A stretch of 64,000 nucleotides of DNA. Origin: Halodesulfovibrio sp. GTDB taxonomy: Bacteria; Desulfobacterota; Desulfovibrionia; Desulfovibrionales; Desulfovibrionaceae. A program made the translations under genes and the position numbers. Below the pieces are notes generated by a model. That model made no database searches and was not told the origin of the DNA. It worked only from the letters and a program-made list of their open reading frames with translations. This document shows, one piece after another, positions 10,232 to 19,028 of this stretch. The stretch covers positions 235,243-299,242 of the forward strand of contig NZ_JAOARI010000017.1 in the NCBI RefSeq assembly GCF_025210605.1, written 5' to 3'. How positions within the stretch are numbered: position 1 is the stretch's first letter; the number at the start of each line of letters is the position of its first letter.

Positions 10232-11682
10232 TGAAAAACGCATCAGTATTCCCCGAGTATCGGGGTACAATGGAATATTACTGTCTTGGTTGTGGTAAAC
10301 GCTTCGGCATTGAAGAACTGCTGTACACCTGTCCTGAATGTGGCGGAGTATTTCTCTTAGACAACCTCGACTTTGAAAAACTTTCCGAGCGTACCGGTGA
10401 AGAATGGCGCGAACTGTTCGATACCCGCGCTGCTTCCAAAAACACCGCGCTTCGCGGCATCTTCCGTTTTTACGAGCTGATGGCACCTGTGCTTGAAGAA
10501 GAAGACATTGTCTACTTAGGGGAAGGTAACACCCCTATCGTAGAAGCAAATGAACATCTTGCCAAACAAACCGGCATTCGCTTTGCGTTTAAAAACGACG
10601 GGCAAAACCCAAGCGCATCTTTTAAAGATCGCGGTATGGCATGTGCCTTTGCGTATCTTAAAGCGCTGGTTCGCAAAAATAACTGGGACGAAGTACTTAC
10701 CGTATGCGCTTCAACCGGTGACACATCAGCGGCAGCAGCCTTGTATGCTTCACATATTGGCTCCCCGCTTAAATCCGTTGTACTTCTGCCGCATGGCAAA
10801 GTTACTCCGCAGCAGCTTTCACAGCCTCTAGGCTCCGGTGCAACCGTACTCGAAATTCCGGGCGTATTTGATGACTGCATGAAGGTTGTAGAAAACCTTG
10901 CAGAAAACTACCGCGTTGCTCTGCTCAACTCAAAGAACAGCTGGCGCATTCTCGGTCAGGAATCCTACGCTTTCGAAGTTGCACAGTGGTGTGACTGGGA
11001 TCTGAAAGGAAAATGTGTCTTCGTTCCTGTTGGTAACGCCGGTAACATCACCGCTGTTATGGGCGGTTTCCTCAAACTGCACCGCCTCGGCATCATCAAT
11101 GAACTTCCGCGCGTTTTCGGCGTACAATCTCATCATGCAGACCCTGTATACCAGTATTACAGTGTGGAAAATCCTGCTGACCGCGAATACAAGCCTGTTA
11201 CAGTAACACCATCCGTTGCTCAGGCTGCCATGATCGGCAATCCTGTGTCATTCCCTCGCGTCAAACACTTTGCAGAACAGTTTGAAGCTATCGGCGGCAA
11301 AGGTTCTTTCCAAGTACTTCAAGTCACCGAACAGTCAATCATGGATTCCATGATTGAAGCAAACATGAACGGTCACATTGCATGTACACAAGGCGGAGAA
11401 TGTTACGCTGGTCTCAAGCGAGCAAAAGAACTCGGTCTCATCGCTGAAGATGAATTTGCAATTCTTGATGCGACAGCACATGCACTCAAGTTCTCCGGTT
11501 TCCAAGACATGTATTTCAGCAACAGCTTCCCTGCTGAATTTGGTGTTACACCGGATACTTCGCTTGCCAATGCTCCACAGCTTCTTATCGATGAAAAAGT
11601 AAAAGCAGAGTTAGCTCCGGAAGCATTTACCGAAGCTGCGGCAAAAACAATTGCTGACAAACTCGGACTTCAGAGCAAATAA
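10231..11682 (+). CDS. thrC: threonine synthase
   Basis: 483 residues. Seen: an N-terminal zinc-ribbon-like segment (CLGCGKRF ... CPECGG, about residues 12-40), then a PLP-dependent fold with the Schiff-base lysine in NPSASFKDRGMA and the glycine-rich phosphate loop FVPVGNAGN. It converts O-phosphohomoserine to threonine. The zinc-ribbon variant is common in Desulfovibrio-type thrC. It starts inside the plsY stop codon and is followed by a strong terminator at 11763-11797, so plsY-thrC is a two-gene operon. Confidence 0.95.
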   Translation: MKNASVFPEYRGTMEYYCLGCGKRFGIEELLYTCPECGGVFLLDNLDFEKLSERTGEEWRELFDTRAASKNTALRGIFRFYELMAPVLEEEDIVYLGEGNTPIVEANEHLAKQTGIRFAFKNDGQNPSASFKDRGMACAFAYLKALVRKNNWDEVLTVCASTGDTSAAAALYASHIGSPLKSVVLLPHGKVTPQQLSQPLGSGATVLEIPGVFDDCMKVVENLAENYRVALLNSKNSWRILGQESYAFEVAQWCDWDLKGKCVFVPVGNAGNITAVMGGFLKLHRLGIINELPRVFGVQSHHADPVYQYYSVENPADREYKPVTVTPSVAQAAMIGNPVSFPRVKHFAEQFEAIGGKGSFQVLQVTEQSIMDSMIEANMNGHIACTQGGECYAGLKRAKELGLIAEDEFAILDATAHALKFSGFQDMYFSNSFPAEFGVTPDTSLANAPQLLIDEKVKAELAPEAFTEAAAKTIADKLGLQSK

Positions 11683-11762
11683 TTTCTGCCTTCAAGATAC
11701 GCCAATGGAGCTGTCTTCGATAACCAGAAAAGCGTTGTAGCAACGCTACTACAATACCATTA

Positions 11763-11797
11763 AAAAAGGCTGTCCTATTGTGTAGGACAGCCTTTTT
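11763..11797 (+). terminator. intrinsic terminator after thrC
   Basis: AAAAAGGCTGTCCTA and its complement flank a short loop (TTGTG) and end in five T. A clear rho-independent terminator, also symmetric for the other strand. Confidence 0.9.
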
Positions 11798-11869
11798 CTA
11801 TGCAGAGCAGTCGCAATGAAGCCGCGTAGAAAATAAATTACGGACAGGTATCGCATAATAAAAAATTTG

Positions 11870-11960
11870 AAAGGGGGTCTGGGGGAAAACTTTCAAAGTT
11901 TTCAGCCCAGCCGCCGGAGGCAAAAGCTTTTCATAGCCACCAACAGCCCAACAAGTCTCT
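11870..11960. repeat. interspersed-repeat fragment upstream of comEC
   Basis: This stretch holds a 19-bp near-palindrome (GAAAACTTT-C-AAAGTTTTC, 11885-11903), a GGGGGTCTGGGGG tract before it, and the 12-mer GCCGCCGGAGGC at 11910-11921. The same 12-mer recurs at 57349, 58726 and 59855, and a close inverted form (GCCTCCGGCGGG) at 51303. It looks like a member of a dispersed intergenic repeat family. A 66-codon frame across it is not considered a gene. Nothing else was recognised in the 11683-12103 gap. Confidence 0.6.
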
Positions 11961-12103
11961 TACGCCGCTATTTCCTGGAAAAATATCTACACATCAGTGT
12001 AATTTTGAAGCACCTAGCTCCCTTTTTTAGCTCAGTTGTAAAGTGCTATTTTTTGCATTACCGTTGATAACAAATTTGTAACCAACGTCAGGAGCCGCGC
12101 CGC

Positions 12104-14956
12104 ATGGGGGATTTTCAAAAAATGGAGGACACTCCACCACAAGATTCTATCGCCTACCCCTCACTACTCATGTGGCAGTGGTATTTTTTAGCATGGTGCG
12201 CAGGACTATGGGGCGTCAGGTATGTAACGCCTGCACTGGTTCTGCTCGCGTCCATCATTTTCTTCTACATATTTTCACGTCATCTCAACCACAAAGCTTC
12301 ACAACGTTACCGCCCCCACAAGCCACTGCAAAGTAGTACACGCCTTGGTGCCTTCTTTATATTCTTTGCTCTCGGCTTACATGTTGGAACAACAGCGCTC
12401 ATGGAGCCTCCCTTTGATATCAACGCCCCTGACTCACTCCCCAAGGTTGTTCAGGACAAACAAAAAGTACTGGTAACTGGCGTTGTACGCGAAGTAATAA
12501 CGTCGCCGGACAGACGCATTAAGTTTATTCTGACTGATGCACAGTACAGCCACAACGGCGTGGCTCACCCTATTACAGGGGATATTGTCTGGACATGGGC
12601 GAACCGAAAGGATGCGTGGAATAAACAACAAAAAGCAATAAAGCTCTCCCAAACGAGCCAGCAACAAACGGATGCACCAAAGAAAACTGCGGAAACAATT
12701 ATGCGCCTGCGTCCTATGGTCGGCGAAAAAATTTCTCTGAAAGCAAAACTGTCACCAGTTGTAGGCTTCAGAAACCAAAGCCTTTGGAACAGCAAAGAGT
12801 ACTGGCAAAACAGAGGAGTTTTCTGGCGCATGTGGACATGGGGGGATAAAGCTATCCCTATGCGCACAGGTGAAGTATCGCTTGTGCACCGGACACGCGA
12901 ATCCATACGCTTTACCGTATCGCGCCAACTCGAAGAGCTGGTTCATACAGATTTCGGAAAAAAGCTTGCCTCAATCCTTGGAGTCACACCTGTCAGAGAT
13001 GCTATCCGATTCATTCCGGCTTTAGTCTTCGGTGACAAATACGATATTCCCAGCAGACGCTATACGCAGCTCTCCCGTGCTTCACTTTCCCACTCGTTTG
13101 CTCTGTCTGGAATGCATCTGGCAATCGTCGCAATAAGTATTTCACTGTTACTTTCAATATGCATACGGCGTGCAACTATATACGAGGTCATCAGCAAACC
13201 GAAACTCCTCGCACTGGGAATTATTCCTGCCGCCGCAATATATGTGTGGATAGGCGGCGGCTCACCTTCACTGATCCGCGCTTTTCTGATGCTTTGCTGC
13301 TGGTGTGTATTAGTCATGTTCAACCGCCCAAGAGTCTTTATGGATGGCTTATTCTGGGCGCTTGCTATCATGACCATAGTAAATCCGCTTGTCGTATTTG
13401 ATCTCCGCCTTCAGCTATCTGCATTAGCTATCGTGGCACTGATTGTTGCTCATCCTATTTTTTCTGCAATTAAAGCAAATAGCTTTCCTGAACAAACGAG
13501 CCGAGCACAGAGGATAAAGCGAGCTGCCTTCGACATTTTTTGCATGTCTCTCGCCATTCAACTTGTTCTGTTTCCGGTAACAATCTGGAACTTTAATGAG
13601 CTGTCGCTCTGGAATATTTTGAATATCGTTTGGTTGCCGTTACTTGGTGCGTTTATTATGCCGCTCCTACTTATCGGGCTAGGTGTAGCATGCCTAAGCA
13701 TGCTACTACCTGCACTTACTCCGGCAGCAGAAACTATTTTCATCACAGCTACTACGCCTATTTCCGCTCTTTTTGCTTTTCTGGATGATATGGACAAAGC
13801 GGGTTTTTTAGCGCCTGTCATCCTGCAACGTCCAAACTGGCTGGAAATTATCGCATGGTATGGCTGCCTTCTTTCTGGTCTCATCTGGTGGCTGATTGAA
13901 GGAAAAAACATTGTCCCTGCTATATATAATTCCGTAAACGAAGGTGCTCCTACATGGGAAAACAAGCTTTTTACCGCAGCTGGATTACCTCTTATCGGAG
14001 ACGATATCGAACAAAAAAGTGCTCAGCATGCTAGCATACGGAGCACTTCGAATCTGGAAAAAAACACCGACACTAAAACTTCGCACCATTCCCCCGCAAA
14101 CATACTTTCACGTTGGGCTTCCCGCTTTGCTCTCGGCAGTTTCATTCTTCTTCTCTGCGTACCACAAGTACTGCGAACACAGTTCCCTGAGCAGCGGACT
14201 CAGTTAGATGTACTGGATGTCGGGCAAGGACAGGCAATTTTACTCACTTTCCCGAATGGCAAACGCATGCTGATTGATGGTGGCGGGTTTGCTTCCCATT
14301 CATTTGATGTGGGACGCGCTATCATCATGCCTTCTATCACACGGCAACACGATGACTCGTTACAATGGGTACTAGCCACGCACCCAGATACCGACCATAT
14401 TCGTGGACTATTCTACCCCATCGCACATGCTGATGTGCAAGGGTACTTTGCTACTGATGCTGTTCCACACGGTTGGAACAAAAAGAAATTGCACGAAGCG
14501 CTCACGCAAGCAAACCTCACAAAAAAGCTACTCGCTGCCGGAGATGTCCTGACTATCTCTGAAAATCTGGAGATGGAAGTTCTTCACCCGCCAAAAACAA
14601 CTCTTCTGGAAGGCAATAACAAATCACTTGTTTTGCGTCTTGTTAAACATGATGGTGCACACCGCAAAGGGCTGGCACTGTTGACGGGCGATATAGAACT
14701 AGAAGGGATTGAAGAATTATTGCGCTCAAAAGCAGACCTGAGTGCAGATGTGCTCATCCTTCCGCATCATGGGTCTGGCTCAAGCTACTCACCTGACTTT
14801 TATGATGCAGTTAACCCTGAAATAGCCATCGCGTCTTGCGGTTTCATGAACAAATATCGATTTCCATCAAAGAAAGTTATGAAAACATTGCACAGCAAAG
14901 GTATTAGAACACGCACTACTGCTCAAGATGGTGAAGTGAAACTTTACCTAGAGTAG
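12104..14956 (+). CDS. comEC: ComEC/Rec2 family DNA-uptake channel protein
   Basis: 950 residues. Seen: two N-terminal membrane segments (residues ~20-50 and 80-95), a soluble OB-like region (~110-270), a polytopic Competence domain (~290-600; SHSFALSGMHLAI, GGGSPSLIRAFLM), then a metallo-beta-lactamase-like domain (~700-950) with LDVLDVGQGQAILL, the metal motif HPDTDHIRG, and LPHHGSGSSYS. The family moves single-stranded DNA across the inner membrane in natural transformation. No other competence genes are nearby. A linker at ~625-680 is poorly conserved and polar. No good ribosome site was seen for the chosen ATG; GGAGCCGCGCC precedes it. Confidence 0.9.
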   Translation: MGDFQKMEDTPPQDSIAYPSLLMWQWYFLAWCAGLWGVRYVTPALVLLASIIFFYIFSRHLNHKASQRYRPHKPLQSSTRLGAFFIFFALGLHVGTTALMEPPFDINAPDSLPKVVQDKQKVLVTGVVREVITSPDRRIKFILTDAQYSHNGVAHPITGDIVWTWANRKDAWNKQQKAIKLSQTSQQQTDAPKKTAETIMRLRPMVGEKISLKAKLSPVVGFRNQSLWNSKEYWQNRGVFWRMWTWGDKAIPMRTGEVSLVHRTRESIRFTVSRQLEELVHTDFGKKLASILGVTPVRDAIRFIPALVFGDKYDIPSRRYTQLSRASLSHSFALSGMHLAIVAISISLLLSICIRRATIYEVISKPKLLALGIIPAAAIYVWIGGGSPSLIRAFLMLCCWCVLVMFNRPRVFMDGLFWALAIMTIVNPLVVFDLRLQLSALAIVALIVAHPIFSAIKANSFPEQTSRAQRIKRAAFDIFCMSLAIQLVLFPVTIWNFNELSLWNILNIVWLPLLGAFIMPLLLIGLGVACLSMLLPALTPAAETIFITATTPISALFAFLDDMDKAGFLAPVILQRPNWLEIIAWYGCLLSGLIWWLIEGKNIVPAIYNSVNEGAPTWENKLFTAAGLPLIGDDIEQKSAQHASIRSTSNLEKNTDTKTSHHSPANILSRWASRFALGSFILLLCVPQVLRTQFPEQRTQLDVLDVGQGQAILLTFPNGKRMLIDGGGFASHSFDVGRAIIMPSITRQHDDSLQWVLATHPDTDHIRGLFYPIAHADVQGYFATDAVPHGWNKKKLHEALTQANLTKKLLAAGDVLTISENLEMEVLHPPKTTLLEGNNKSLVLRLVKHDGAHRKGLALLTGDIELEGIEELLRSKADLSADVLILPHHGSGSSYSPDFYDAVNPEIAIASCGFMNKYRFPSKKVMKTLHSKGIRTRTTAQDGEVKLYLE

Positions 14957-15089
14957 GCTGAGGTATTAGAACAAAATTATTTTATATTAGAATGCGTTAG
15001 GAAGGAAAGGCTTAGAATTATTTTTCAGAAAATAACACTAAAAAGGTTGTGCAATATAGGAGATGTGCTAAAAAAAATGAAAGCATGCT

Positions 15090-15290
15090 GATGGGTTGGT
15101 GACAACACGGAACTACCCCTCCGAAGTGTCAGCCAATCAGGTGCTACAGGAGATAGCTTCGGTTATTCCGGACATGCGGCGGCCCTATTCCGCTTAAAAA
15201 ACAGGGCCGCTACACACATTATCCTGATGCTGAAGAGTGACCAGCTCTTGCAGCAAGTCCCTGAAGGATGACCCCCTTCAAGAGACAATA
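15090..15290 (+). ncRNA. candidate structured RNA of unknown class
   Basis: The 390-bp gap after comEC has no ORF but dense pairing. Arm 15094-15103 pairs with 15128-15138 (10 bp, one bulge). CCGAAG inside that loop (15121-15126) pairs with CTTCGG at 15157-15162, which would make a pseudoknot. GCGGCCCT/AGGGCCGC (15179-15186, 15203-15210) and GCTGAAGAG/CTCTTGCAGC (~15228-15253) form further stems. A terminator follows at 15295-15324. I did not recognise 6S, SRP, RNase P, tmRNA or a known riboswitch. It could also be the 3' flank of the opposite gene. Confidence 0.35.
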
Positions 15291-15294
15291 TCTC

Positions 15295-15324
15295 AAAAAG
15301 GGCACGCTTCAGCGTGTCCTTTTT
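15295..15324. terminator. bidirectional intrinsic terminator
   Basis: AAAAAGGGCACGC / GCGTGTCCTTTTT with a 4-base loop. Both flanks carry A/T runs, so it can end the upstream plus-strand transcript and the minus-strand receiver gene that stops at 15347. Confidence 0.85.
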
Positions 15325-15346
15325 AATTCATATCTAGAAAATAATG

Positions 15347-15706
15347 CTATTCAAAGAAACTTGCAACCTTCGCTTTCAATTCTGTCAAATCTACCGATTT
15401 TACAACATAATGGTCTGCTGCAATCGACTTCATATCATGCTGAAAGCTATCGTAGGCTGTACTCAAAATAACAGGGAGCGTTGTATTGGTACTTCGGATA
15501 TCCTGTAATAAATCCAAGCCGGTAAGCTTTTGATTCAACCGTATATCCAAAATAACTACATCAGGATTTTCACGGGTAAGCACGTCCAGAATAGGTTCCG
15601 CCCCATCTGAAAGAGCTACTTTATACCCGTCCTCTTCAAATGCATCCTTGTATAACAGCCGGATATTCTCTTCGTCATCCACGATTAGCACTTTTTTATC
15701 AGCCAT
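15347..15706 (-). CDS. stand-alone response-regulator receiver protein
   Basis: 119 residues, one CheY-like receiver domain only. Seen: acidic pair in LIVDDEE, phospho-acceptor Asp in VVILDIRL (about residue 53), the Thr/Ser site in VILSTAYD, and conserved Lys in YVVKSVD. There is no output domain, so it must act through a partner. No kinase is adjacent. Start: ATG with GGGAGAATGAG upstream. The transcript ends at the bidirectional terminator 23 bp downstream. Confidence 0.93.
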   Translation of the reverse strand: MADKKVLIVDDEENIRLLYKDAFEEDGYKVALSDGAEPILDVLTRENPDVVILDIRLNQKLTGLDLLQDIRSTNTTLPVILSTAYDSFQHDMKSIAADHYVVKSVDLTELKAKVASFFE

Positions 15707-16221
15707 CTCATTCTCCCTTAAACCGAAAAAATGAACATTTCTCTACATGGTAATCTCGCGTAGAGGCTGATTGCGCAATGATTAAAACATTGCAAGGCTA
15801 TCTCTTGGAAATGTTAAACGAGAATTGTGTGCCTTTGAATAATACCGCGTATACTTGGCACACACTGCAACCAAATGCAACGATATTTCTAACCCCTTTA
15901 TTAAAAAGCAGAAAAACAAGATTACGGCATATTCCTTTATGCTGAACCACATCTCCCAGCTCTACACTCAACATGCTAACATTAAAGATAAAAAAGAGCA
16001 TAATACAATGTAACCACCTAATATTACATTGGTGGCAACCGGTTGCTGTGCAATTTCTTGTCATGTTGTAAAAAATGAGTAAGGTATGCACGGACTGTTT
16101 TGCAACTGTGGCGCACCACTGTAACCATAGTGGCAACAGCCGCATGACACTTATCGTTTAATGTAAACTTCTGCCTCGGATCACAAGAGACAGAAGCCTC
16201 CCAGCAATCCTATTTATCCGG
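15707..16221. other. 515-bp gap, no gene recognised
   Basis: A 115-codon minus-strand frame here (to 15798) is rich in Cys and Phe, has no ribosome site and looks spurious. A GGTGGCAACCGGTTGCTGTGC stretch and a later GTGGCGCACCACTGTAACCATAGTGGC stretch could fold, but no known element was identified. Confidence 0.4.
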
Positions 16222-16461
16222 ATGCCTACTATGCAAGAAGAGAAGGTTGTTTATACCAGACCCTACGGAGTTACTGTTACACTCCAACCGCAAAACGAAA
16301 CTCGGACACTTAAAGCCCGTTCTGTTCGTCAACTCTTAAACATTATTAAAGCAAGTCCGAGCACTGTGCTTGTAATCCGTAATAACGAGCTTCTTACGTC
16401 TGACCGAAAGCTCTTTCACGGCGATGATGTCATCGTCCGCACAGTTGTTTCCAGCGGCTAG
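16222..16461 (+). CDS. MoaD/ThiS-like ubiquitin-fold sulfur carrier
   Basis: 79 residues (76 if the second ATG at 16231 is used; neither has a clear ribosome site). The pattern of short strands (VTVTLQPQNETRTLKA ... SVRQLLNIIKASPSTVLVIRNNELL ... GDDVIVRTVVSSG) fits the beta-grasp MoaD/ThiS/TtuB family. These carry sulfur as a C-terminal thiocarboxylate on Gly-Gly. Here the C-terminus is Ser-Ser-Gly, so only the last Gly is kept. The gene directly precedes a TtuA/TtcA-like tRNA thiolase, which suggests it is its sulfur donor (as TtuB is for TtuA) rather than a molybdopterin or thiamine factor. Confidence 0.75.
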   Translation: MPTMQEEKVVYTRPYGVTVTLQPQNETRTLKARSVRQLLNIIKASPSTVLVIRNNELLTSDRKLFHGDDVIVRTVVSSG

Positions 16462-16570
16462 CAATGTACTCGGCACAGAACATGTACTATGCCGAATTAC
16501 CAGCATCTTGACCTTGTGTTTCGGCGCCAGTCACCAGTGCGCCGCATATGATCTATAAGGAAAACACAAT

Positions 16571-17479
16571 ATGAAATGTAAAGTATGTAAAGCAACTGCG
16601 GTTGTTGCACTTCCCAGTCACAACACAGGTTTTTGTGCCGACTGCTTCATGTCTTTCTACGAACGCTCTGTAGAACGCAGCATCCGACGCCAAAAACTAT
16701 TTACGTTTGAAGATAAAATTCTTGTGGCACTTTCCGGCGGCAAAGATTCCCTTGCCTGTGCACTTGTACTCAAAAAACTCGGCTACAACGTTCACGGACT
16801 CCATATTGATCTGGCAATTCCAGATAGCTCCGCAGCTGCAAGAGGCGTTGTAGAACGGTTTTGTGCTGCTAACGAAATCCCGCTTATCGTCAAAGAAATG
16901 GAACAAGAAGGATTGCAGATTCCGCGTGTCCGAAATGTTCTTTCACGCTCAGTTTGCTCTGCCTGTGGTCGAATCAAACGCTATTTCTTCAATAAAGTTG
17001 CAATAGATGAAGGGTACACAGCTCTTGCAACCGGTCATAACCTTGATGATGAAATTGCACGCCTTTTTTCTAATACTCTTCGCTGGGATATCCCCCACCT
17101 GAGCGATCAAGGCCCATTACTCGAAGCAGAAAATGGTTTTGCCCGCAAAGTGCGTCCACTCTTTAGGCTCACTGAATTTGAAAATGCTAACTACGCATTT
17201 TTGAATGATATCGAATACCACTACGCACCATGCCCATACTCACCGGGTGCAACATCAACAGCCTATAAAAAGTTGTGGAACCAGCTTGAAGAAGAAATGC
17301 CGGGACGAAAGCTTGCATTCTACACCGCATTTCTTGCACATGGTCGTGAGCCATTCCGCCAGTTTGAAAAAACAGAAGGAACAAAACCTGTTCCATGTGA
17401 ACGATGTGGATATCCAACCTCCGCAGGCATCTGTGGTGTCTGCCGCACCCGTGATGCAGTTGCCGCAGGGGACGAGTAA
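16571..17479 (+). CDS. TtuA/Ncs6/TtcA-family tRNA 2-thiolation protein
   Basis: 302 residues. Seen: an N-terminal zinc finger (CKVCKATAV ... CADC), the PP-loop ATP pyrophosphatase motif LVALSGGKDSLA, the CSACGRIKR cysteine pair that would hold the Fe-S cluster, ATGHNLDDEIA, and a C-terminal zinc finger (CERCGYPTSAGICGVC). Flanking zinc fingers plus an internal CxxC are the layout of TtuA-type enzymes, which thiolate uridine in tRNA using a ubiquitin-like sulfur carrier. The gene 110 bp upstream encodes such a carrier. Start: ATG with AAGGA at 9 nt. Classical TtcA (s2C32) is an alternative but lacks the terminal fingers. Confidence 0.85.
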   Translation: MKCKVCKATAVVALPSHNTGFCADCFMSFYERSVERSIRRQKLFTFEDKILVALSGGKDSLACALVLKKLGYNVHGLHIDLAIPDSSAAARGVVERFCAANEIPLIVKEMEQEGLQIPRVRNVLSRSVCSACGRIKRYFFNKVAIDEGYTALATGHNLDDEIARLFSNTLRWDIPHLSDQGPLLEAENGFARKVRPLFRLTEFENANYAFLNDIEYHYAPCPYSPGATSTAYKKLWNQLEEEMPGRKLAFYTAFLAHGREPFRQFEKTEGTKPVPCERCGYPTSAGICGVCRTRDAVAAGDE

Positions 17480-17595
17480 TTCTTAGACCAGCATGTTGCT
17501 CGGCTATCGATCATCAGTAGAAAGTAGAAAAAAAGAATGCTGTTGTAATAGTACGCCGTGCTACACAGCACTTCTTCGCCTACCATGAAAAAAGT

Positions 17596-17627
17596 AAGGC
17601 TGACCGCTATAAACGGTCAGCCTTTTT
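17596..17627 (+). terminator. intrinsic terminator after the tRNA thiolation gene
   Basis: AAGGCTGACCG / CGGTCAGCCTT with loop CTATAAA, followed by TTT. It lies between convergent genes and could also serve the minus-strand dehydrogenase ending at 17668. Confidence 0.85.
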
Positions 17628-17667
17628 CATACAAAATCAAGCCAGTCGCTCAACTGAACAGGAACTG

Positions 17668-18555
17668 CTACACGTTGTTCATTGCTTCAAAAACTTTGTA
17701 CAATCCCTGAGTACCAAGATCTTCGAGTCCCTGCGCTTTTGCTGCTACATAAAACTGATTCGCCAAGGCAAGCCCCGGAAGGGACAAATTCATCGCAGCT
17801 GCTTCTTCAAGAGCAATTCCCATATCTTTCACAAAATGCTTTATGAAGAATCCAGGATCAAAATCCTTTTTCGCAATACGTCTGCCCAGATTATTGATAG
17901 ACCAGGAGCCTGCTGCTCCGCTGCCGATAACATCAATAACTTCGTCCAAATCCATTCCGGTTTTAGCGGCGTATAGCAAAGACTCCACAGTACCAATCAT
18001 TGTACCTGCAATTAATATCTGGTTTGCCATTTTGCAGTGCTGCCCAGCTCCTGCGTCACCCATCCGTTTAATATTTTTCCCCATCGCTTCAAAATATGGG
18101 AGAACCTCTGCATAGGTTGCAGTATCACCACCAACCATGATGGCCAGAGTGCCTTCACGAGCACCCAAATCACCACCTGACACAGGCGCATCAAGAGCAG
18201 CCATTTTCTTAGATGCTGCAACGTCTGCAATACGTTTCGCTAAAGAAGGAGTTGATGTCGTCATATCAACGATAATGGTTCCCTCTTTCGCATGCGCAAC
18301 AATGCCATTCTCTCCAAGAATAGTTTCTTCCACATCTTTTGGGAACCCAACAATTGTAAACACAATATCACTGTTTGCAGCTACCTCAGCAGGCGAGTTG
18401 CACAGCGTAGCCCCAAGCTCTACAAGCTCTTTAGCTTTTTCCGGTGTGCGGTTATATACGAAGGTTGTGCAATTATTTGTAAGTAAATGTTTACACATAG
18501 ACTTACCCATTACACCTGTACCAATCCACCCGACTTTTTTGGATGCAAGACTCAT
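17668..18555 (-). CDS. NAD(P)-dependent beta-hydroxyacid dehydrogenase
   Basis: 295 residues. Seen: N-terminal Rossmann motif GWIGTGVMGKSM, the family signature DAPVSGGDLGAREGTL, and the catalytic Lys in GAGQHCKMANQIL. This family covers 3-hydroxyisobutyrate, tartronate-semialdehyde and succinic-semialdehyde (GLYR-type) reductases; the substrate cannot be read from the sequence. Start: ATG at 18555 with GGAGG 5 nt upstream, preferred over the in-frame upstream codon at 18573. No metabolic neighbours; it appears monocistronic. Confidence 0.9.
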   Translation of the reverse strand: MSLASKKVGWIGTGVMGKSMCKHLLTNNCTTFVYNRTPEKAKELVELGATLCNSPAEVAANSDIVFTIVGFPKDVEETILGENGIVAHAKEGTIIVDMTTSTPSLAKRIADVAASKKMAALDAPVSGGDLGAREGTLAIMVGGDTATYAEVLPYFEAMGKNIKRMGDAGAGQHCKMANQILIAGTMIGTVESLLYAAKTGMDLDEVIDVIGSGAAGSWSINNLGRRIAKKDFDPGFFIKHFVKDMGIALEEAAAMNLSLPGLALANQFYVAAKAQGLEDLGTQGLYKVFEAMNNV

Positions 18556-19028
18556 CTTTCCTCCGTTATGCACTGACTAGATAACAATCAGTTACCATTA
18601 AACATATTACTGCAATTGTACCCTATTGATACAAACCGATTTATCACATAAAAGCATGCTGTTTACAGGTATGATTTTTTAATAGTTGATAAGATATAAT
18701 TATATTCTTACGTTACAATATTTTTAATACATTTGCGGTTCGCGTATTTATTTCTTTACTTTTTTCTTATATAAACCAAAAACAATTTACCTGATGAGCA
18801 ACTTTTCTATTTTCTCATGCGAATCCACAACACTTATTCGCCAATATTATCATCAGGAATTATTTATCAACTAAGTCCTACACTTGTTAACTGATATTAG
18901 CGTCCGATTTTTATTAATCATTATTCTACACAGCACTCTTTAGTAGTCGGATGGGTATTTTTACATCAGTTTATTTTTTAAAACGTATGTTTAACAGATA
19001 CGAAACAACATAACCAAGTGCATTATCC
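18556..19028. other. AT-rich divergent intergenic region
   Basis: 473 bp between two divergent genes, strongly AT-rich with no open frame worth calling. It presumably holds the promoters of both the dehydrogenase and the two-component pair, but no clear promoter or operator pair stands out by eye. Confidence 0.4.

Noticed and set aside
11867..12067. 66-codon frame before comEC
   Set aside because: It covers a dispersed repeat and palindrome, with repeat-driven composition; not a gene.
15857..15875. sigma-54-like TGGCAC ... TGCAA
   Set aside because: The spacing between the GG and GC dinucleotides is one base short and no gene starts nearby in the right direction.
15798..16145. 115-codon minus-strand frame in the gap before the sulfur carrier
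   Set aside because: No ribosome site, erratic hydrophobic/Cys composition, no family resemblance.
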